Shown: in pieces, positions 21,439-34,220 of the stretch
How positions within the stretch are numbered: position 1 is the first letter of the stretch
How the letters are laid out: every line of letters starts with the position of its first letter
Source: Episyrphus balteatus
Lineage: Eukaryota; Arthropoda; Insecta; Diptera; Syrphidae
DNA length: 64,000 nt
Assembly (NCBI RefSeq): GCF_945859705.1
Contig: NC_079137.1
Location: 36,639,554-36,703,553, forward strand
Direction of reading: 5' to 3'
The notes under the pieces: generated by a model
The model's database searches: none
What the model saw: only the letters and a program-made list of their open reading frames with translations
What the model was told of the DNA's origin: nothing
Position numbers and translations under genes: made by a program

Positions 21439-24400
21439 ATGAGTAGAATATTAGTAAGTGTATTACGAACTGCCATTGGCAGACAACTCCGATACGAATG
21501 TCCAAACACTGTGCCATCTTTTTATCATTTACGTCCTCTGAGAGTTTCGGTGGAATTCTGCACAAAAATCGGTGACGGAGCTCCTGCTAAGGCTCCAAAA
21601 AAGAAGACCAAAGAAATACCCAAAATCACATTACTTCAACAAAATGATGCCATGAGTGTGACCACTTTGGAAGAAGCTAATAAATTAGCCCGGCGCAGAG
21701 ACTTGCAATTAGTTAAGGTGCAAGATCTTGACCCAAAGTCAAACCGGCCTGTTTATAGGTGATTGTTTATTCTTGACAGTTCACCCAAATTGGACATTCA
21801 ACCCAGAAATAATTCGCATAGAGCTGAAAATTGGTACAGAGAAAGTCCCCAAAAGTCCCATGTGTGCCATAAAAGTTATTCAAAGTTAGATGTTCTTCAT
21901 AAAATCTAATACCTTCTAAACGAAGGTAGCTACGAAAAAGCACATCTGAATCTTTTATGGGCTTTAACATAAAATTAAAACATTTGTAAAAAAACCGAAT
22001 CTTAGAGGAGTTAAGTACGGAAAACTTTTATTTTTGATGTTTGTCCAAATTACAGCTAAAACTGAACGAAATTGGTTCACTCAGTCCAAAGTTATGAGGT
22101 GACAAACATAAAAAAAAATAAAAAAATACAGACGAATACCTCCTTCTTTCTGGAAGTCGGTAAAAATAAAGATAAATGCGACGATTTTGCGACTGAATAA
22201 TCGCGCGACTAAAATCGCATGTGTGCGCCTAGCCTTAGACAGGGTCTATGAATATGGTCCATTGAATAATCACATAATTTTTTTTTTGAGTGAATAATAT
22301 GAACAAAAAATTAAATTAATTTAAAACAGAGATCAGAAATAACAGTCAACCTTTATTTTCAACTGGTTTAAATTTGCAGGTGAGATTTATTTTTTTCTCT
22401 CAGCGATAAATCTCACTGGTTGACCGAAACATTATGTAACGGAACCTATGGTGTTCGAATAAGTACACATCTTTTAAAAGGATTACATTTCGAATCTCCA
22501 AAAAAGGTGAGGTATTATAACCCTCAAAATAGCAATACCCAAGCACTAATAAATATTGTTACTTAAATGTTGTGTACTTATTTAGCTTCACTCCTTTAAC
22601 CACCATTATGGCCCATAGGCTATAGGATCCTATAGGCCGATCCTGGCAGCTGAAGTGAAGGGTGTTCTAGTTACTACTACTCGGCATGCTTGCTAGAGGC
22701 CAAGGCTTAACTCGTCGAAACGGGTGGATTCTTGCCATAGCAACTGAGAACGATTGTTACGTTGTTAATCATGCCGAATTAGTGTGAGATATTCACGAAA
22801 TATAAAAAAAATTGGTTCGAAAAAAAGAAATCGAGACCCAAAATTCATCCAATTTTGAAATAAAAGTAGATTACTATTCATGTTTTGATAAAGTGTGAAA
22901 TGTGAGAAAAAAATAATGACTTGGCAACCCTGGCGAGTGGAAAGGACTTTGGTGTTATAGTCCTAAAAGAGGCAATATTTTAATAAAGCGTCCATGGCCA
23001 TTGCGACCTCGTTATTCGTTTCCAAAGGCCCCCTAATCCATTCCGTTCTGTCCTAAAACTTTGATTTAAGACACCATGATGCACTGCCTCTCTCCTAAGA
23101 GGTCCTTTAAGTCCGACACATCCACCCTAAAAATATCCTTAAAATTCCATTTTAATTTTTCTTTAAAAAAAAATAATTTAACGTTTTTCAATCCTTTGCA
23201 ACGTATTACCAATTTGTAACGACTTACGAATTCAAATTTTCTAAACTGTTATACATGCGATTTAACTTATTTTCTAACACATAAAAAATAAAAAATAAAG
23301 GTTTCTCTCAGACCTTGACCGAAATATTTCTTTTAAAAAAAAAGGTTATTTTATGACCTTTATCGAAAATGGCAACAAATAAGTGTTATTAAAGAACCTT
23401 TTAAAAGGTTGAGATTTATTTCAGATTTCTAATTTAAAATTAACTTTAATCCAAACTAAATCCAGAGTGAATAATATGGCCGTAACAAAACTGTGTTTTT
23501 AGTTTATCTCAACAAATTCGGAGTATGGAAATACGGAGTTGCCGTTTTTTTTGCAAAATTTGACATATTTTTTAGGTTCATATATTTCATCAAAGCATTA
23601 GTCAATTTCATTCAAATTTACAGACAAGTATACTTATCATTTTGAAGTGTAAAAATAAAAAATTAAAAAAAAGTTTTTTGAAACAAAAATTTGAAGAATT
23701 TAATTTTTTTAACTTTCGATTTTTTTTTTTTTAATTTTTTCCCGAAACATAACAAAATCTTAAATTTCCAATAGATATTTAATATAAAAACTCTTTGAAC
23801 CACAAGAGCAAATACGTGCGACTCAGTCGTGCATTTTATTTTGATTGCTTTTCGGGCGATTATACAGCTTGAAAACTATCTGGAAAGCTTTTCAGATACG
23901 TTTATCTCATATAGCCTATCCGAGAAGTATTTGAACATGCCCAATCTATACATGGTTTGAAATTTCTTTACGATAACATCGACTATTTGACGAAAAAACG
24001 CAAACAACGGTGTTTCGATACATACCACTCTCTTAAGCGCACTAACTTTCAAACGATAAGTGTAACCAAAGCATTTCTTAACCTATTTTGTGAACAACTT
24101 TATAGTCATTTTATGTATGAAGTGTGTTAGAAATATATTTCAAAAAACTCATATTTTACAAGCTAAGTACAAAAATTCGCAGTTTTTGAGTTTTGAACAG
24201 ATAAAATAAAAAATTTTTTGAACGACTGCTTAAAAAAAAAACAAAAAAACGTTTTTATATAGAAGAACACATTTTTTACAAGAAAGAATAGAAAACTTTT
24301 TTCGATAGGACTCACGGTTTAAGAGTTATAAGCAAAAAAACTTTATTTTCGACATTTGACACATTGTAAAATCGCGATATCTTCTAAACGATTGCTCGTA

Positions 24401-25114
24401 GAAAAAAAAGCGTCATAGCATTTTTTTAGGAAATACAAAACCTGCAAGTGAATCATATACTTTTTTTGATAGATTCCTCCGTTATATATGAAAAACCTAC
24501 ATTTTCGACATTAAACCTTTAATAACTTTTTATGCACTCACGAGACTTTTGGGGAAGTTTCAACGCTCTGTACCAATTTTCAGCTATATGCGAATTATTT
24601 CAGGGTTTGCACTTTTCAATATCTAATTTGTCTGGACTATGATCTTTTTTGAAAATCCATTAGCTTATGTTATTCTCTTTTAGATTGGCAACAAAAGCTG
24701 AACTTTTGGCTGACGAAGACTTGGACGAATCAAAATCAGACAAAACGACGTAAGTATCGATTCCCAAATTCTTAAAAAATTTCTTACAATTTCTTTATTA
24801 GCTCCTCCTCATCCCAAAAAAAACCCACAGTTAAATCCCTTACTGTTGGATCTAGGATAAGCGACAACGATTTAACCTCAAGAACTAAAAACATCAGTAA
24901 ATGGCTTAGCAAAGGCTGTGAAGTTCGTGTTCTCATTCAAGGCAATGATGCAAAAAGTACAGAATTGGTCTTCCAAAAAATCGAAACAAGTATCAAGGAA
25001 CCCCAAGTAATTGGAAAGATCACTCAAAAAAGATCAAAAGATGGCTTCATTAAATTCAATATCTATCCGGTTCCAGTAGAGAAGAAAGACTCGAATGATA
25101 ACCAAAAAGCATGA
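21439..25114 (+). CDS. mIF3: Mitochondrial translation initiation factor IF-3
   Basis: Three exons, 21439-21758, 24684-24749 and 24802-25114, join in frame to 232 aa. The protein binds the small mitochondrial ribosomal subunit and controls start-codon selection and subunit splitting. The N-terminus is Arg-rich without acids (about 1-36), as for a mitochondrial presequence. The IF3 N-domain is at about 62-108, with ITLLQQND, TLEEANKLARRRDLQLVKV and the DPKSNRPVYRL stretch. A Ser/Lys-rich linker (about 109-137) follows, then the C-domain (about 138-215), with TKNISKWLSKGCEVRVLIQG. Intron 1 is 2.9 kb and full of transposon pieces, while the other intron is 52 bp. The C-terminal extension is short and charged. 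Assignment is strong from domain order and motifs. Confidence 0.92.
21765..22170. repeat. Unclassified repeat-like tract in mIF3 intron 1
   Basis: This segment ends with CCAAAGTTATGAGGTGACAA, an A-rich run and GACGAATACCTCC…GGAAGTCGGT. I recall similar endings in dispersed insect repeats, but no second copy in this window confirms it. Confidence 0.3.
22178..22234. mobile_element. Truncated PIF/Harbinger MITE end
   Basis: The sequence GATTTTGCGACTGAATAATC…GTGTGCGCCTAGCC matches the terminal 55 bp of the element at 12035-12231 and is followed by TTA. The other end is missing. Confidence 0.65.
22251..23483 (-). mobile_element. Rearranged copy of the GCCATATTATTCACT MITE with an insertion
   Basis: Both edges match the element at 15421-15833 in reverse: GAGTGAATAATATGGCC at 23466-23482, and the block around TTGAGTGAATAATATGAAC at 22287-22304. 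About 1.1 kb between them is foreign. It begins near AGATCAGAAATAACAGTCAA and ends near TTGAGATTTATTTCAGATTT, weak inverted repeats of each other. Part of mIF3 intron 1. Confidence 0.55.
23793..23845 (+). repeat. Helentron/DINE-like 3' end motif
   Basis: ACAAGAGCAAATACGTGCGA then CTCAGTCGTGCATTTTATTT, nearly the same block as at 18165-18225, including the GCGAC…GTCGTGC partial hairpin. It lies in mIF3 intron 1. Confidence 0.5.
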
Positions 25115-28056
25115 CTAGAAAAAGCTAATGCTAACAAAGTGTTGGCTGCCTTGGTCCTTTGTCTGATTGTTAAATATTTAATTTGGAGCCAAATTCTTGT
25201 GCAAACGATGTTTGAGCAAGTTTTGGAAGCTTTCTTCAAGACTGGTATACGCTGATGATGCTTTTGGCGAAGATAGTTCCTTATTTTTGAGTTTTGTTTT
25301 TAATCAATTTTTATTTAAGTGAAATATATTTTCTAAAAGTTATTGCTGTCGAAATGGTTTTTGGTTTTATTTCTTATTTTTATCTCTATTGATCAAAATG
25401 GAATGTTTGGATTTGAGGTAGTTCGATATCATAAGAAAAGCAGCAATAAAAAAATGCTTCACTCATGAAACTCCAGATGAAGGTTTAATATAAAGCAAGG
25501 ACAAAGGATTCAAAAAGTTTTTAAAAATATTTTTGGTGAAAGGGTGTTTTTTTTTTGAAATATGGAAAATCCGCGATAAGTCCGATAAAATCAATGGTAT
25601 AAAAGATTCCCTTACGAAATTTATTAAATATGTTTGAGTGAAAACAAAAATGATGGGTCACCCTAATGAAATTTGGTAAGAACATTGACTTTGGGATAGA
25701 AAGCAAGAATAAAGGGTTTTCATAAAAAAAATTAATGTGAAAGGGTGTTTTTTTTCGAAGAGACAGTAAAATCTGTAATTGGTCCCAAAAAGCCAAAGCT
25801 AATATCTTTGCCGCCGGGTACAAAGGGGTTAAGTCATAAATGATAGTTTGTCAGAAAAGGCGATTGAAGTTGAATCGATGAATTTTTGAGCATTGATTCT
25901 CTTATTGTTATAGGAAAAAGTATCTCTTAATTTATATTTTTGATACAAACTAAAAGAGAAAAAAGAGCTTATTCTTATTTTATCAAAACCCAAAAAGTGC
26001 AATTTTATGACTTAACCCCTTTGTACCCGGCGGCAAAGATATATCCATTGAGAAAAATCCGAACAAATTTCTCGAGATATGGAGACTTGTGCGTTTTTCA
26101 AAATTTTAGACGCCCCACCAAACCATCACGCAAGCTGAGATTTGAACACAAAAAAAGTCCTTCTTTAAAAGGTCAAAAAAAAAAATCAACTCGTCTGATT
26201 TACATCTCACTAATTATAATACATTTATCGTGTAAATACAAAAAAGTTACGCATACACCACAGTGACCCGAAAAGTAATACAACAAACTATCGCTGAATA
26301 AATATTAAAACCAATTGAACTTCCTTCACCCTTTAAAAAAGTAAATAAATTTAAGGAGCTATATTTTAGCCCTATTAAGTCTTGGGAAGAGGGCGTTCAT
26401 CAGCTTTAAAGTATCAGACTTTCTAACACATATTATCTGATGGTATCGTAATTGAACATGTCTTGGAGATGGAATTTCGCTAAAAAATGATTAGTCCACA
26501 AGTTCCCGATAACCCAGTAAACAAATTTCATCTTTCTTTCGTGTCGAGTTACTCATTTTATATTCATTAATTCTTTTTTTTTTATTTTGAGCAAAAAATA
26601 AATTAACAGGTGAATTTAAATAAACAAAATAAATATTTCAAAAATATCAAGTAACTAACGGTTTTTATTAAAACGAAAGGCATATCATGAAAAATTATAC
26701 TAAATCCCAACTAACTCCACCAGATAAATTTAAATAAGATAATTTTTTTAAGTATGGGCACCTGCCTAGAACAACATTCAAGCAAAAACTTTGAGCTTAT
26801 TGAGCGCCCAGTTTCACTTGAACTAAAAAGCTGATTTTTTACATATATTTAACACAAAATACATAAATAACAAGATTTTAAGTGGGGAACAATGAAAATG
26901 TGAAATCTAAAAAATTGGACCACCCTACTGCACACACATATCCCAATTCATCATTCCTAAAAATATGTGTTCTTTAAACATAAACATAAATACATACTTA
27001 GATAACTGTTAAGGTAATAGGTTTTAAAAATTTTATGCAATAAATTCAAATTGTAACGAATCAACTTTTTGAAGCTCAAACTAATCATTTCTGTACCCGT
27101 ATTGTATCTTTTTTCTCATTTACTTTGACAAAAAGCTGCGATATGTATTTGTTTATGGTGAGATCAGCATTCCATAAAAATTAATAACATCTGTATAACA
27201 TTTTGTTATCATTTGGCAAATATTGTGAGAAAAAAATACTGAACAATCAAAATTGTTTTGGATATTATTTAATATTTTCGTTTATAACAAACAATTGTTA
27301 ATTGAATTAAATTTTTTATTCAAGTTCTTGTTAAATGATGAATTAATTCAATTAACACAGTTTTGTAATTTTTTTAAGGCATACATAATATATCTTGTAT
27401 ATCAGTATCACACATTTAATGTAATGACAGAATAATTGATTTTTGTTTGCTTTTTTTAACTTTTTAATAGTCTCAAATTGAAATATAATTAAATTATGTC
27501 TGATGAACAAATGGTTGAATTTATGTTTGTAGCAATTTTAAAAATAAAATATAATATAATTAACTTGAAGTCAATAGTAGATTTACTTTTATTTTTTGGC
27601 GCTCATCATGACAAAACAAAATGTCAATGTGTCCCCACACTGGCTAGATTAAAAAACAAAAGAATTTTGTTAAAGATCATCACATAAAATTCGATTTCTT
27701 GTGGGCTATTATGTGTTCATTTGATTGATTTTTATATAAAAATAAAGCTATATGTGCACCAATTGACCATGAAAGCTTAACATCACACACTACGTACTCA
27801 TTTTAGTTCAATAGTGCAAAAAATCTTGTTTAGGAAACTGCACTGCCTTGCTCAAGGTCAATGGTGAGATTTATTTGGCAAATAACCAAATTCGAATAAT
27901 AATTTAAAATTAAAAAATAAATTTTTTTTTTTTATTTTTAAATTTTTATTTTTTTTTATAAGAATAAATGAAGTTAAAAACAAAAAAGAAAATCGATACA
28001 GAAAACAATCTACGCTATATAAATGTATACAGTTTTTCATTAAGAATGTATCTTTT
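25115..28056. other. Intergenic after mIF3, repeats only
   Basis: AATAAA at 25445-25450 is a possible mIF3 poly(A) signal. A 37-bp perfect-type inverted repeat (CTTTGCCGCCGGGTACAAAG core) lies at about 25806-25843 and 26003-26041. A GTGAAAGGGTGTTTTTTTT direct repeat occurs at about 25537 and 25738. A lone hAT-like end (GGACCACCCTA) lies at 26917-26927, matching the end of the element at 43969-44111. GTTACGCATACACCACAGTG at about 26246 resembles the 30715 minisatellite unit. No coding gene was recognised. Confidence 0.5.
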
Positions 28057-28058
28057 TA

Positions 28059-29570
28059 GTGGAGTAACTAAAGCTCAAAAATTGGCACTATTAGGGAACC
28101 CGGCCGAACAGCTTAGATTTTGATGATCTTTTTTTTCAAACGTCGGTAATTAAAAATACTTTAAAGTCTATAGATTAAAAATTGCCGGTGTTGCCGTTTT
28201 GATTTTTTAAATTTAATTGAAGTTTTTTGTGAACAAAAACAAATTTTTTTCAAAAATTTTTCTTAAATTTCATAAATTAATTGATGCCAAAAGATTGTCT
28301 AGGAAATTCAAGGAAAAAAAATAAATGGGAGTGAGGGACAATCTTCCATAGTTCAAGCGATAGATGCAATTTTCTTATTAATTGACTTCAAACACAAAAA
28401 AAAATATTTGAACACAACGGCAACACTTACGATATTCAAATATACATTTTTTAAAAGCTAGAAGCTTAGTCATATATGTAAAATTAAAATTAAGTTAATT
28501 GAATGAACGGCTTTTGAAAGAATGGTAATTGAACTCAGATTTTGAAAAAAAAAAATTATTGAAAAAATTTTAACATGTCGTTTTTAAACTTGGTCGTAAT
28601 ATAAAATGCATTTATTTTCAAATTTTTTTGGCCGCATTTATTATGATTTCAAATTATAAAAGGAAATGTCAATATGTATTACGGTTTATGAAAAAAATTA
28701 AAAAGTATTTCATTTTCGAAGAACTTTTTTTAATAAAAGTTTTGAAAAAAAATGTAACTTATTTTTTTTTTTAAAGTTCAACATCTAAACAAAAAAATTT
28801 TTTTTATTCATTTAATAACCCTTACTGTTGAAAGTTAAATAGCAAAAATTTAAAGTTCCTATTTACCACAGTCTTTGAGAAAATTAATTATTTCAATGCA
28901 AAAATTCAGTTTTAATAAAAAAAAAACCATTGAAATTGAAGTAATTTTTAATTTTTTTTTTCAAAAGTGTGATATATTTTACCTTTTTTGCTTCGAAATT
29001 CAACTGATAATATTTATGGCCAAACATTTTTTTTTTTTAAATTCATATTTTATTAGAAAAAGTTTGGAAAAAAGTCATTTTAAATTTTTCTAATAATATT
29101 TTTTTTTAATTCTGAGTTTGAGGACCATTTTTTCAAAAAGTCTTGATTAAATTTAGTGGATTTAAATTTAAGAGATAAGAATGAGCTTCTGGCTTTTTAA
29201 AAATGTATTTTAAAATATTGTAGGTGTTGCCGTTGTTTTCAAAATATTTTTTTTGTGTTTGAGGTCAGAATGTTAGAAAATTGCATTTATCGCTTAAACG
29301 ATGGAAGATTGTCCCTTACTGCCTTTTATATATTTTCCTTAAATTACCTAGAGAATCTTTTGCTATCATTTGTTTTATGAAATTTAAGCAAAAAAAATGG
29401 TTTTGTTCAAAAAAAATTTAATTTTAATTTTAAAAAACAATACGGCAACACCGGCAATTTTTAATCTATAGACTTTAAAGTATTTTTAATTACCTACGTT
29501 TGAAAAAAAAAATCGTCAAAATCAGAGCTGTTCGGCCGGGTTCCTTAATAATTTGCTTTAGTTACTCTAC
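28059..29570. repeat. 1.5-kb foldback element flanked by TA
   Basis: Arms of roughly 380 bp (28059-28440, about 29220-29570) are inverted copies sharing GGAACCCGGCCGAACAGC, CTTTAAAGTCTATAGATTAA and ATTGCCGGTGTTGCCGT. The ends GTGGAGTAACTAAAGC and the complement of GTAGAGTAACTAAAGC are each bordered by TA (28057-28058, 29571-29572), fitting Tc1/mariner-type insertion. The spacer is extremely AT-rich and noncoding. Confidence 0.8.
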
Positions 29571-29744
29571 TATTTTGTATTTAAATGGAATACAGAACAT
29601 CTGATATAAACGTAACAGAGGTTAGCACACCAAGACATGTCAAATTTAAACATAATAAAATTGAATAAATGTAATCAACCCTTGTTATTTTTATATTACT
29701 TTTTGATTGTTGGACATGCCTTTAAAATACCAGATTTATAACTT

Positions 29745-30600
29745 ACTAGAGATTCGTAAAAAAATAAAATTCGAGATAACAATCAGACATGAAATTACAA
29801 TGATATAGAATGCGAAAACTGTGAGGCCCGCAATTCTGTCTGTATCTGTATCTTGAGGTACCTACACCTACTACAGGCTTTACTACTAGAGGGATTTTCT
29901 TCAAACTCGGTAGTTGTTAGTTTTATGAGATTTCCCAAAAGTAAAATTATTAAGTGAAAATATTACTTTTAGAACCAGAATTATCGATACTTGGCATGTG
30001 AAAAGGTTGTTGTTCTCAAGAATGGCTCTAACGATTTTGTTTAAAAAAAAAATGTAGTGAAGCATATGTATAAGGTCCTACTTTTGAAGCAGAAAAAATA
30101 TTTTTTGGACCGTAATTAGTGTTACCTGCCATATAATCGATTAAATTTGAACGAAAATTTTTATGCAGACAGTTTAGTAGTTTAAATTTTAAAATTATCA
30201 CTACTTTTGGATTTTTAAAAAAATATTTCAGAATTTTTGTTTTCATGAATCAATTTTTTCAAAATGGATCAATGAATTGGCTTAAAATTTTGTTCGAATA
30301 AGTGGAAAAAATAATTTCTTCAAATTGGCATACGAAAAATTTCCGAAAATTTTTGTACCTAAAAAAAATAAAATTTAAAAACTTGTTTTTATAAAATCAA
30401 AAGGCACAACATAAAACATTTGGAGATTAAAAGGTGTTTTCGTAAATTTAAAATCAACTTTTATACTTTTTTTTACATTCCTTATAAAACCAATGATAAA
30501 ATAAAATTAAAATAATTCTTTTATGAAGCTTATAAATATCTTTAACATTCTAAGCAACTTTACCATAAGAGCAAGCATGGGCGACCCAATCAATCCATAC
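29745..30600 (+). mobile_element. Helentron/DINE-like element, copy 1
   Basis: It shares with 44984-45925 (reverse strand) an ordered series of blocks: GATTCGTAAAAAAA, CGAGATAACAAT, GGCCCGCAATTCTGTCTGT, GATTTTCTTCAAACTCGGTA, GGCTCTAACGATT, CTGCCATATAA and TGGATCAATGAA. The (GTCT)-type tract after AATTCTG is short here and long in copy 2. Such GTCY microsatellites are known in fly mini-me/DINE-1 Helentrons. It ends near TAAGAGCAAGCATGGGCGAC at 30567. No Rep/helicase frame is present. Confidence 0.6.
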
Positions 30601-30714
30601 ATATAATCGACAACGAAAGAGTTATTCTAAGATTTTCCTAGAATTTAGATGTTTCTTAAACATTTCTAATAAGACATTGTATGCTGACTTTGTCTAATCA
30701 ATAAAAAAAAATAA

Positions 30715-30890
30715 CGAGTGACCCGACAAATCAGCTGAAAGATTATTTTTTAAACTATACAAAAATTACGTATACGCCCGAGCGACCCGAATAATTAGCT
30801 GAGAACTGATTTTTTAAACGATAAGAAAAATACGTATACATCCGAGTGACCCGACAAATCAGCTGAAAACTACTTATCTTGCTCCAAATT
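30715..30890 (+). repeat. 64-bp minisatellite
   Basis: Units starting at 30715, 30779 and 30843 (period 64) read CGAGTGACCCGACAAATCAG or close variants, followed by an A/T block and TACGTATAC. The third copy is partial. It lies just beyond the Helentron-like element, where internal tandem repeats are common in that group. Confidence 0.75.
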
Positions 30891-30900
30891 TAATAAATAT

Positions 30901-33900
30901 AGGACTTATAATCTACGTCGGAAATATCAAATCGTATTTGTTTTATGAAGAACATAATAAAGGCCTTTTAATTTCTTTAAAATTAAAAATTAAAAATCGT
31001 TTGACAGACATACAGATAGAATTGCGGCAATTTTTTAACATTTTTATCGTCGTGGTGTTATGTCTGTTTTTTTTTTCAAATTCTAATCTTATACCTTCTA
31101 ATCATACACTCATAAGTACAATTTCCTGTCAAAAAAGAGATCCAAGATGTCTAGAATTTTAAGATAGGTAGTCAACTGGCCGAAATTTTGTCATTCAAAT
31201 AAAATTAGGTTTGTTGTTCTAACAACAACAAAAAAAAAAATTTACACCCCTTGAAGTTCGTTTCAAAGTTCTTTCTTACCATAAAATCACCTAAAACTAC
31301 CAAATACTAAGCAAATCACATAAAAATTGCTCTATCACTTAAGTTTCTGTTATATGTAAAACTAAAGTTAGTAAGCAATTTTTTGAGATAAGGCATCGAA
31401 TGTTTTCTAACAATCTTTGCAATCCATAAATGAGCCATATTTAATGTGAGAAACCACAAGATAAAAAGCACCCTGCAAAATAGACCCAATAAAAGTGCGT
31501 AATTTTGTTTCTCATTTGCTCTCATGATTTTTGTAATAACAGTCTAACATTGCTATACCGTTCCACCGGTTAAGAATAACATAACACATGTTTTGAAAGC
31601 TCAATCATTCCACATACAGATTGGAGATTGCCATTGCCAGCGTCAGGGCCAGGTACACTAAAAAGCTTATTGCCCTCCCAATCGTTTCGTCGTCGTTTGA
31701 TATTATAGCTTCGAAGCAGAAAACCACTTTGCAAACTTCTTTTTCCTCAGTCGGGTGTGAAACTTTGGTGTGAACGGGTTTAGTGTGCACATTTATTCCA
31801 CATTTTTGTAATTCTCATTCAATACGAATATCTTCAACTTATTATTTTTATAAGTGTGCTAGAAAAAAAATTATATTGATAGAAAAACAAATACTATCAT
31901 TGAAGCGAATAAAAAGTCGCGATAGTGAATCGAGAGAAGCCTTGCGAACCGAGATAACAGTTTTTTTCTTATTTTATTTGTCCCTATATTATTTGCACTA
32001 AATTATTTCCTAAATTTATGCATTTAGCTGCACCTTTTGATCAATAAAAAAAATCTATATCTTTTACGAAACAAAAAAAAAATATATCTGGAGTACGGTG
32101 TCCTAATTTTTTGTTTTTCTTTATTTTTGTGAAGTGGTAAATAAAGTTTAAAAAAGTGGTTTCTAAAGTGCTTTTATATAATTTTATTACCTATTTTTTT
32201 TATTTTTATAAAGCAAAACCCTACTGTCTGTACATCAAGTAAATTACCGTTGTGATTTATTGGAGAATTAAGTACGTATTAAAAAAGTTTTAATTTAAGA
32301 ATAAACTAAAAATCAATTAATACTAAGAAGTTTTTTTTTACTTGTATTTATAATGCCAATTTCTTAATTAGCAAAGTCATGTAATATTGATTGCATAATT
32401 TTAAATGATTTCTGTGCTCATTTTCTTTTCCTATATTCAATGCATTTACCGTGACATTGAATTTATTTATTAATAATGTGCGCCTGGTATTTTTGTGTTT
32501 TTTGTTTTCGTGGTACTTTATGCCATTTAATTTTTTTGCGTGTGTCATAACTGACCTCAAATAAGGCTGTCTGGCTGTGTGTTAAGTTTGAATTATATAA
32601 TTTTGTATTCAAAACACTTAGCTTTGATAATGGTTCTTGTTGGTATATTGTGAACCCCTTTATGGATTTTAACATAAAATACGAATTTTATTATACAGAC
32701 ACATTTTGAATTTTTATTATTCTGAACATACAATATAAATTTGCCGGCGACCGGTTCTTTAAATACATATTGTCGTATACTCGTCGTCATCGTGAATGAC
32801 ACTATTTTTGAATGCGTGACTTGCGTAGTATTATTTAATTTTATTTTAAAGCTTTTATCTATGCACAATTTGGCTGTCACTATCACTCTCTTGTATTTAA
32901 TGTAGGTCCTGATGATGGGTTAAAGAGTTTAGTGAATTCAAGAGTAATAACGTATACTTTCATCATTGGGTATAATGAAAGGGATTTTATTTGAAGCAAT
33001 CTCATGATTATTCACATTTGTGTAGGAATAAACATTAATATTTCAATTGAATTTTTAATTAATTTTTTTAGCTAAGAGATACTTTTTTCTGTGAATATGA
33101 AGCTCTTTTTGTTACCATAAAAAAAAATAAAGAAAATCATACCAATTTATAAAACGAAGAACGTTGTTTTTTTGTTCGAACTTATGCGATAATCAAATTA
33201 ATTACTAATTAGTTTAAGCGAACCAGTAATAAAAAACAAAATTGAAAGAAGTAGGGAGAAATAGATGCCACTCAGTGTTTTTCAGTTGTTAGTAAACTTT
33301 AATTTGAATTTTTGGCTGATTTCATATGTTAAAAATTACGGGTCCAGCATATTTTTTCAAAACTAAAAAAAAATTAAATTTAAAAGCAGAAAGTAAATAA
33401 TCCGACTGATGAATTCTTGAGGTAATAAACAAATTTTGTGAATGAAAATTAGCTAAAAAGATAGGTGGTATTCACACAAATTAAATAAATGGCTATAGTT
33501 AAAACTGATTTAATTTTCGTTGTAAAAAATCGATTAAAGAAATGGAATGTGCAACGAAATGTTGCGTGGCTAGGTTAGTTTTCATTTAATCACTTTAATT
33601 GATGACTCTTTATTTTTGGTGTTGATTGTTAGTGATTTTGTTTTAGGGATTAGGGTGAATACTGAATAGTGGCAATTTTGGTGCACATTTGAAATACATT
33701 TTTAAAAACATTTCTTACTTTCTTTTTTTGGTCTAGGGGAGTCGTAATCCGACTCTCACTGAATTTGCCTACCTATCTCAAGAAAATAATAAACTTTAAA
33801 AACGGTTTTGAAAAAAGACTTTGAAAAAAAATATATAAAAATCAGTGTCAGAAACTTAACCAAAATAGCCGATGAGGAATAATTGGAATTTCGCAAATAT

Positions 33901-34212
33901 TTCTAGGATTTGAATCCACTTAAATTCTACTGTTTTTTAGTCTTTTAAACAGAATTCTTTAATTGAACGCCATTTAACAAATTTCTTAACAACAAAACTT
34001 TTTTTTTATTTTATTAAATATTTAAGAAAAATTAAGAGGACTTTAACTTCGCGTTGAAAATTTACTTTTTAGCAAGACTATTTTCTCTTGATGTTCAAAA
34101 CGTAACCATTATTCAATTATACATATTCAAGAGAAAATAATATTGCTAAGAAGTAAATTTTGAATGCGAAGTTAAAGTCATCTTAACTAATGTTAAAATT
34201 CTCAGAAAGAAT
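30901..34212. other. Intergenic, no gene recognised
   Basis: No supported coding sequence. The stretch 31560-31960 is less AT-rich (for example GCCAGCGTCAGGGCCAGG) and could be regulatory or a noncoding exon, but nothing in it is diagnostic. Confidence 0.4.
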
Positions 34213-34220
34213 ATTTTAAT

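Noticed and set aside
31605..31790. Reverse-strand frame with a hydrophobic C-terminus
   Set aside because: It is only 61 codons, with no homologous family recognised and no splice context. It is recorded only as a less AT-rich stretch.
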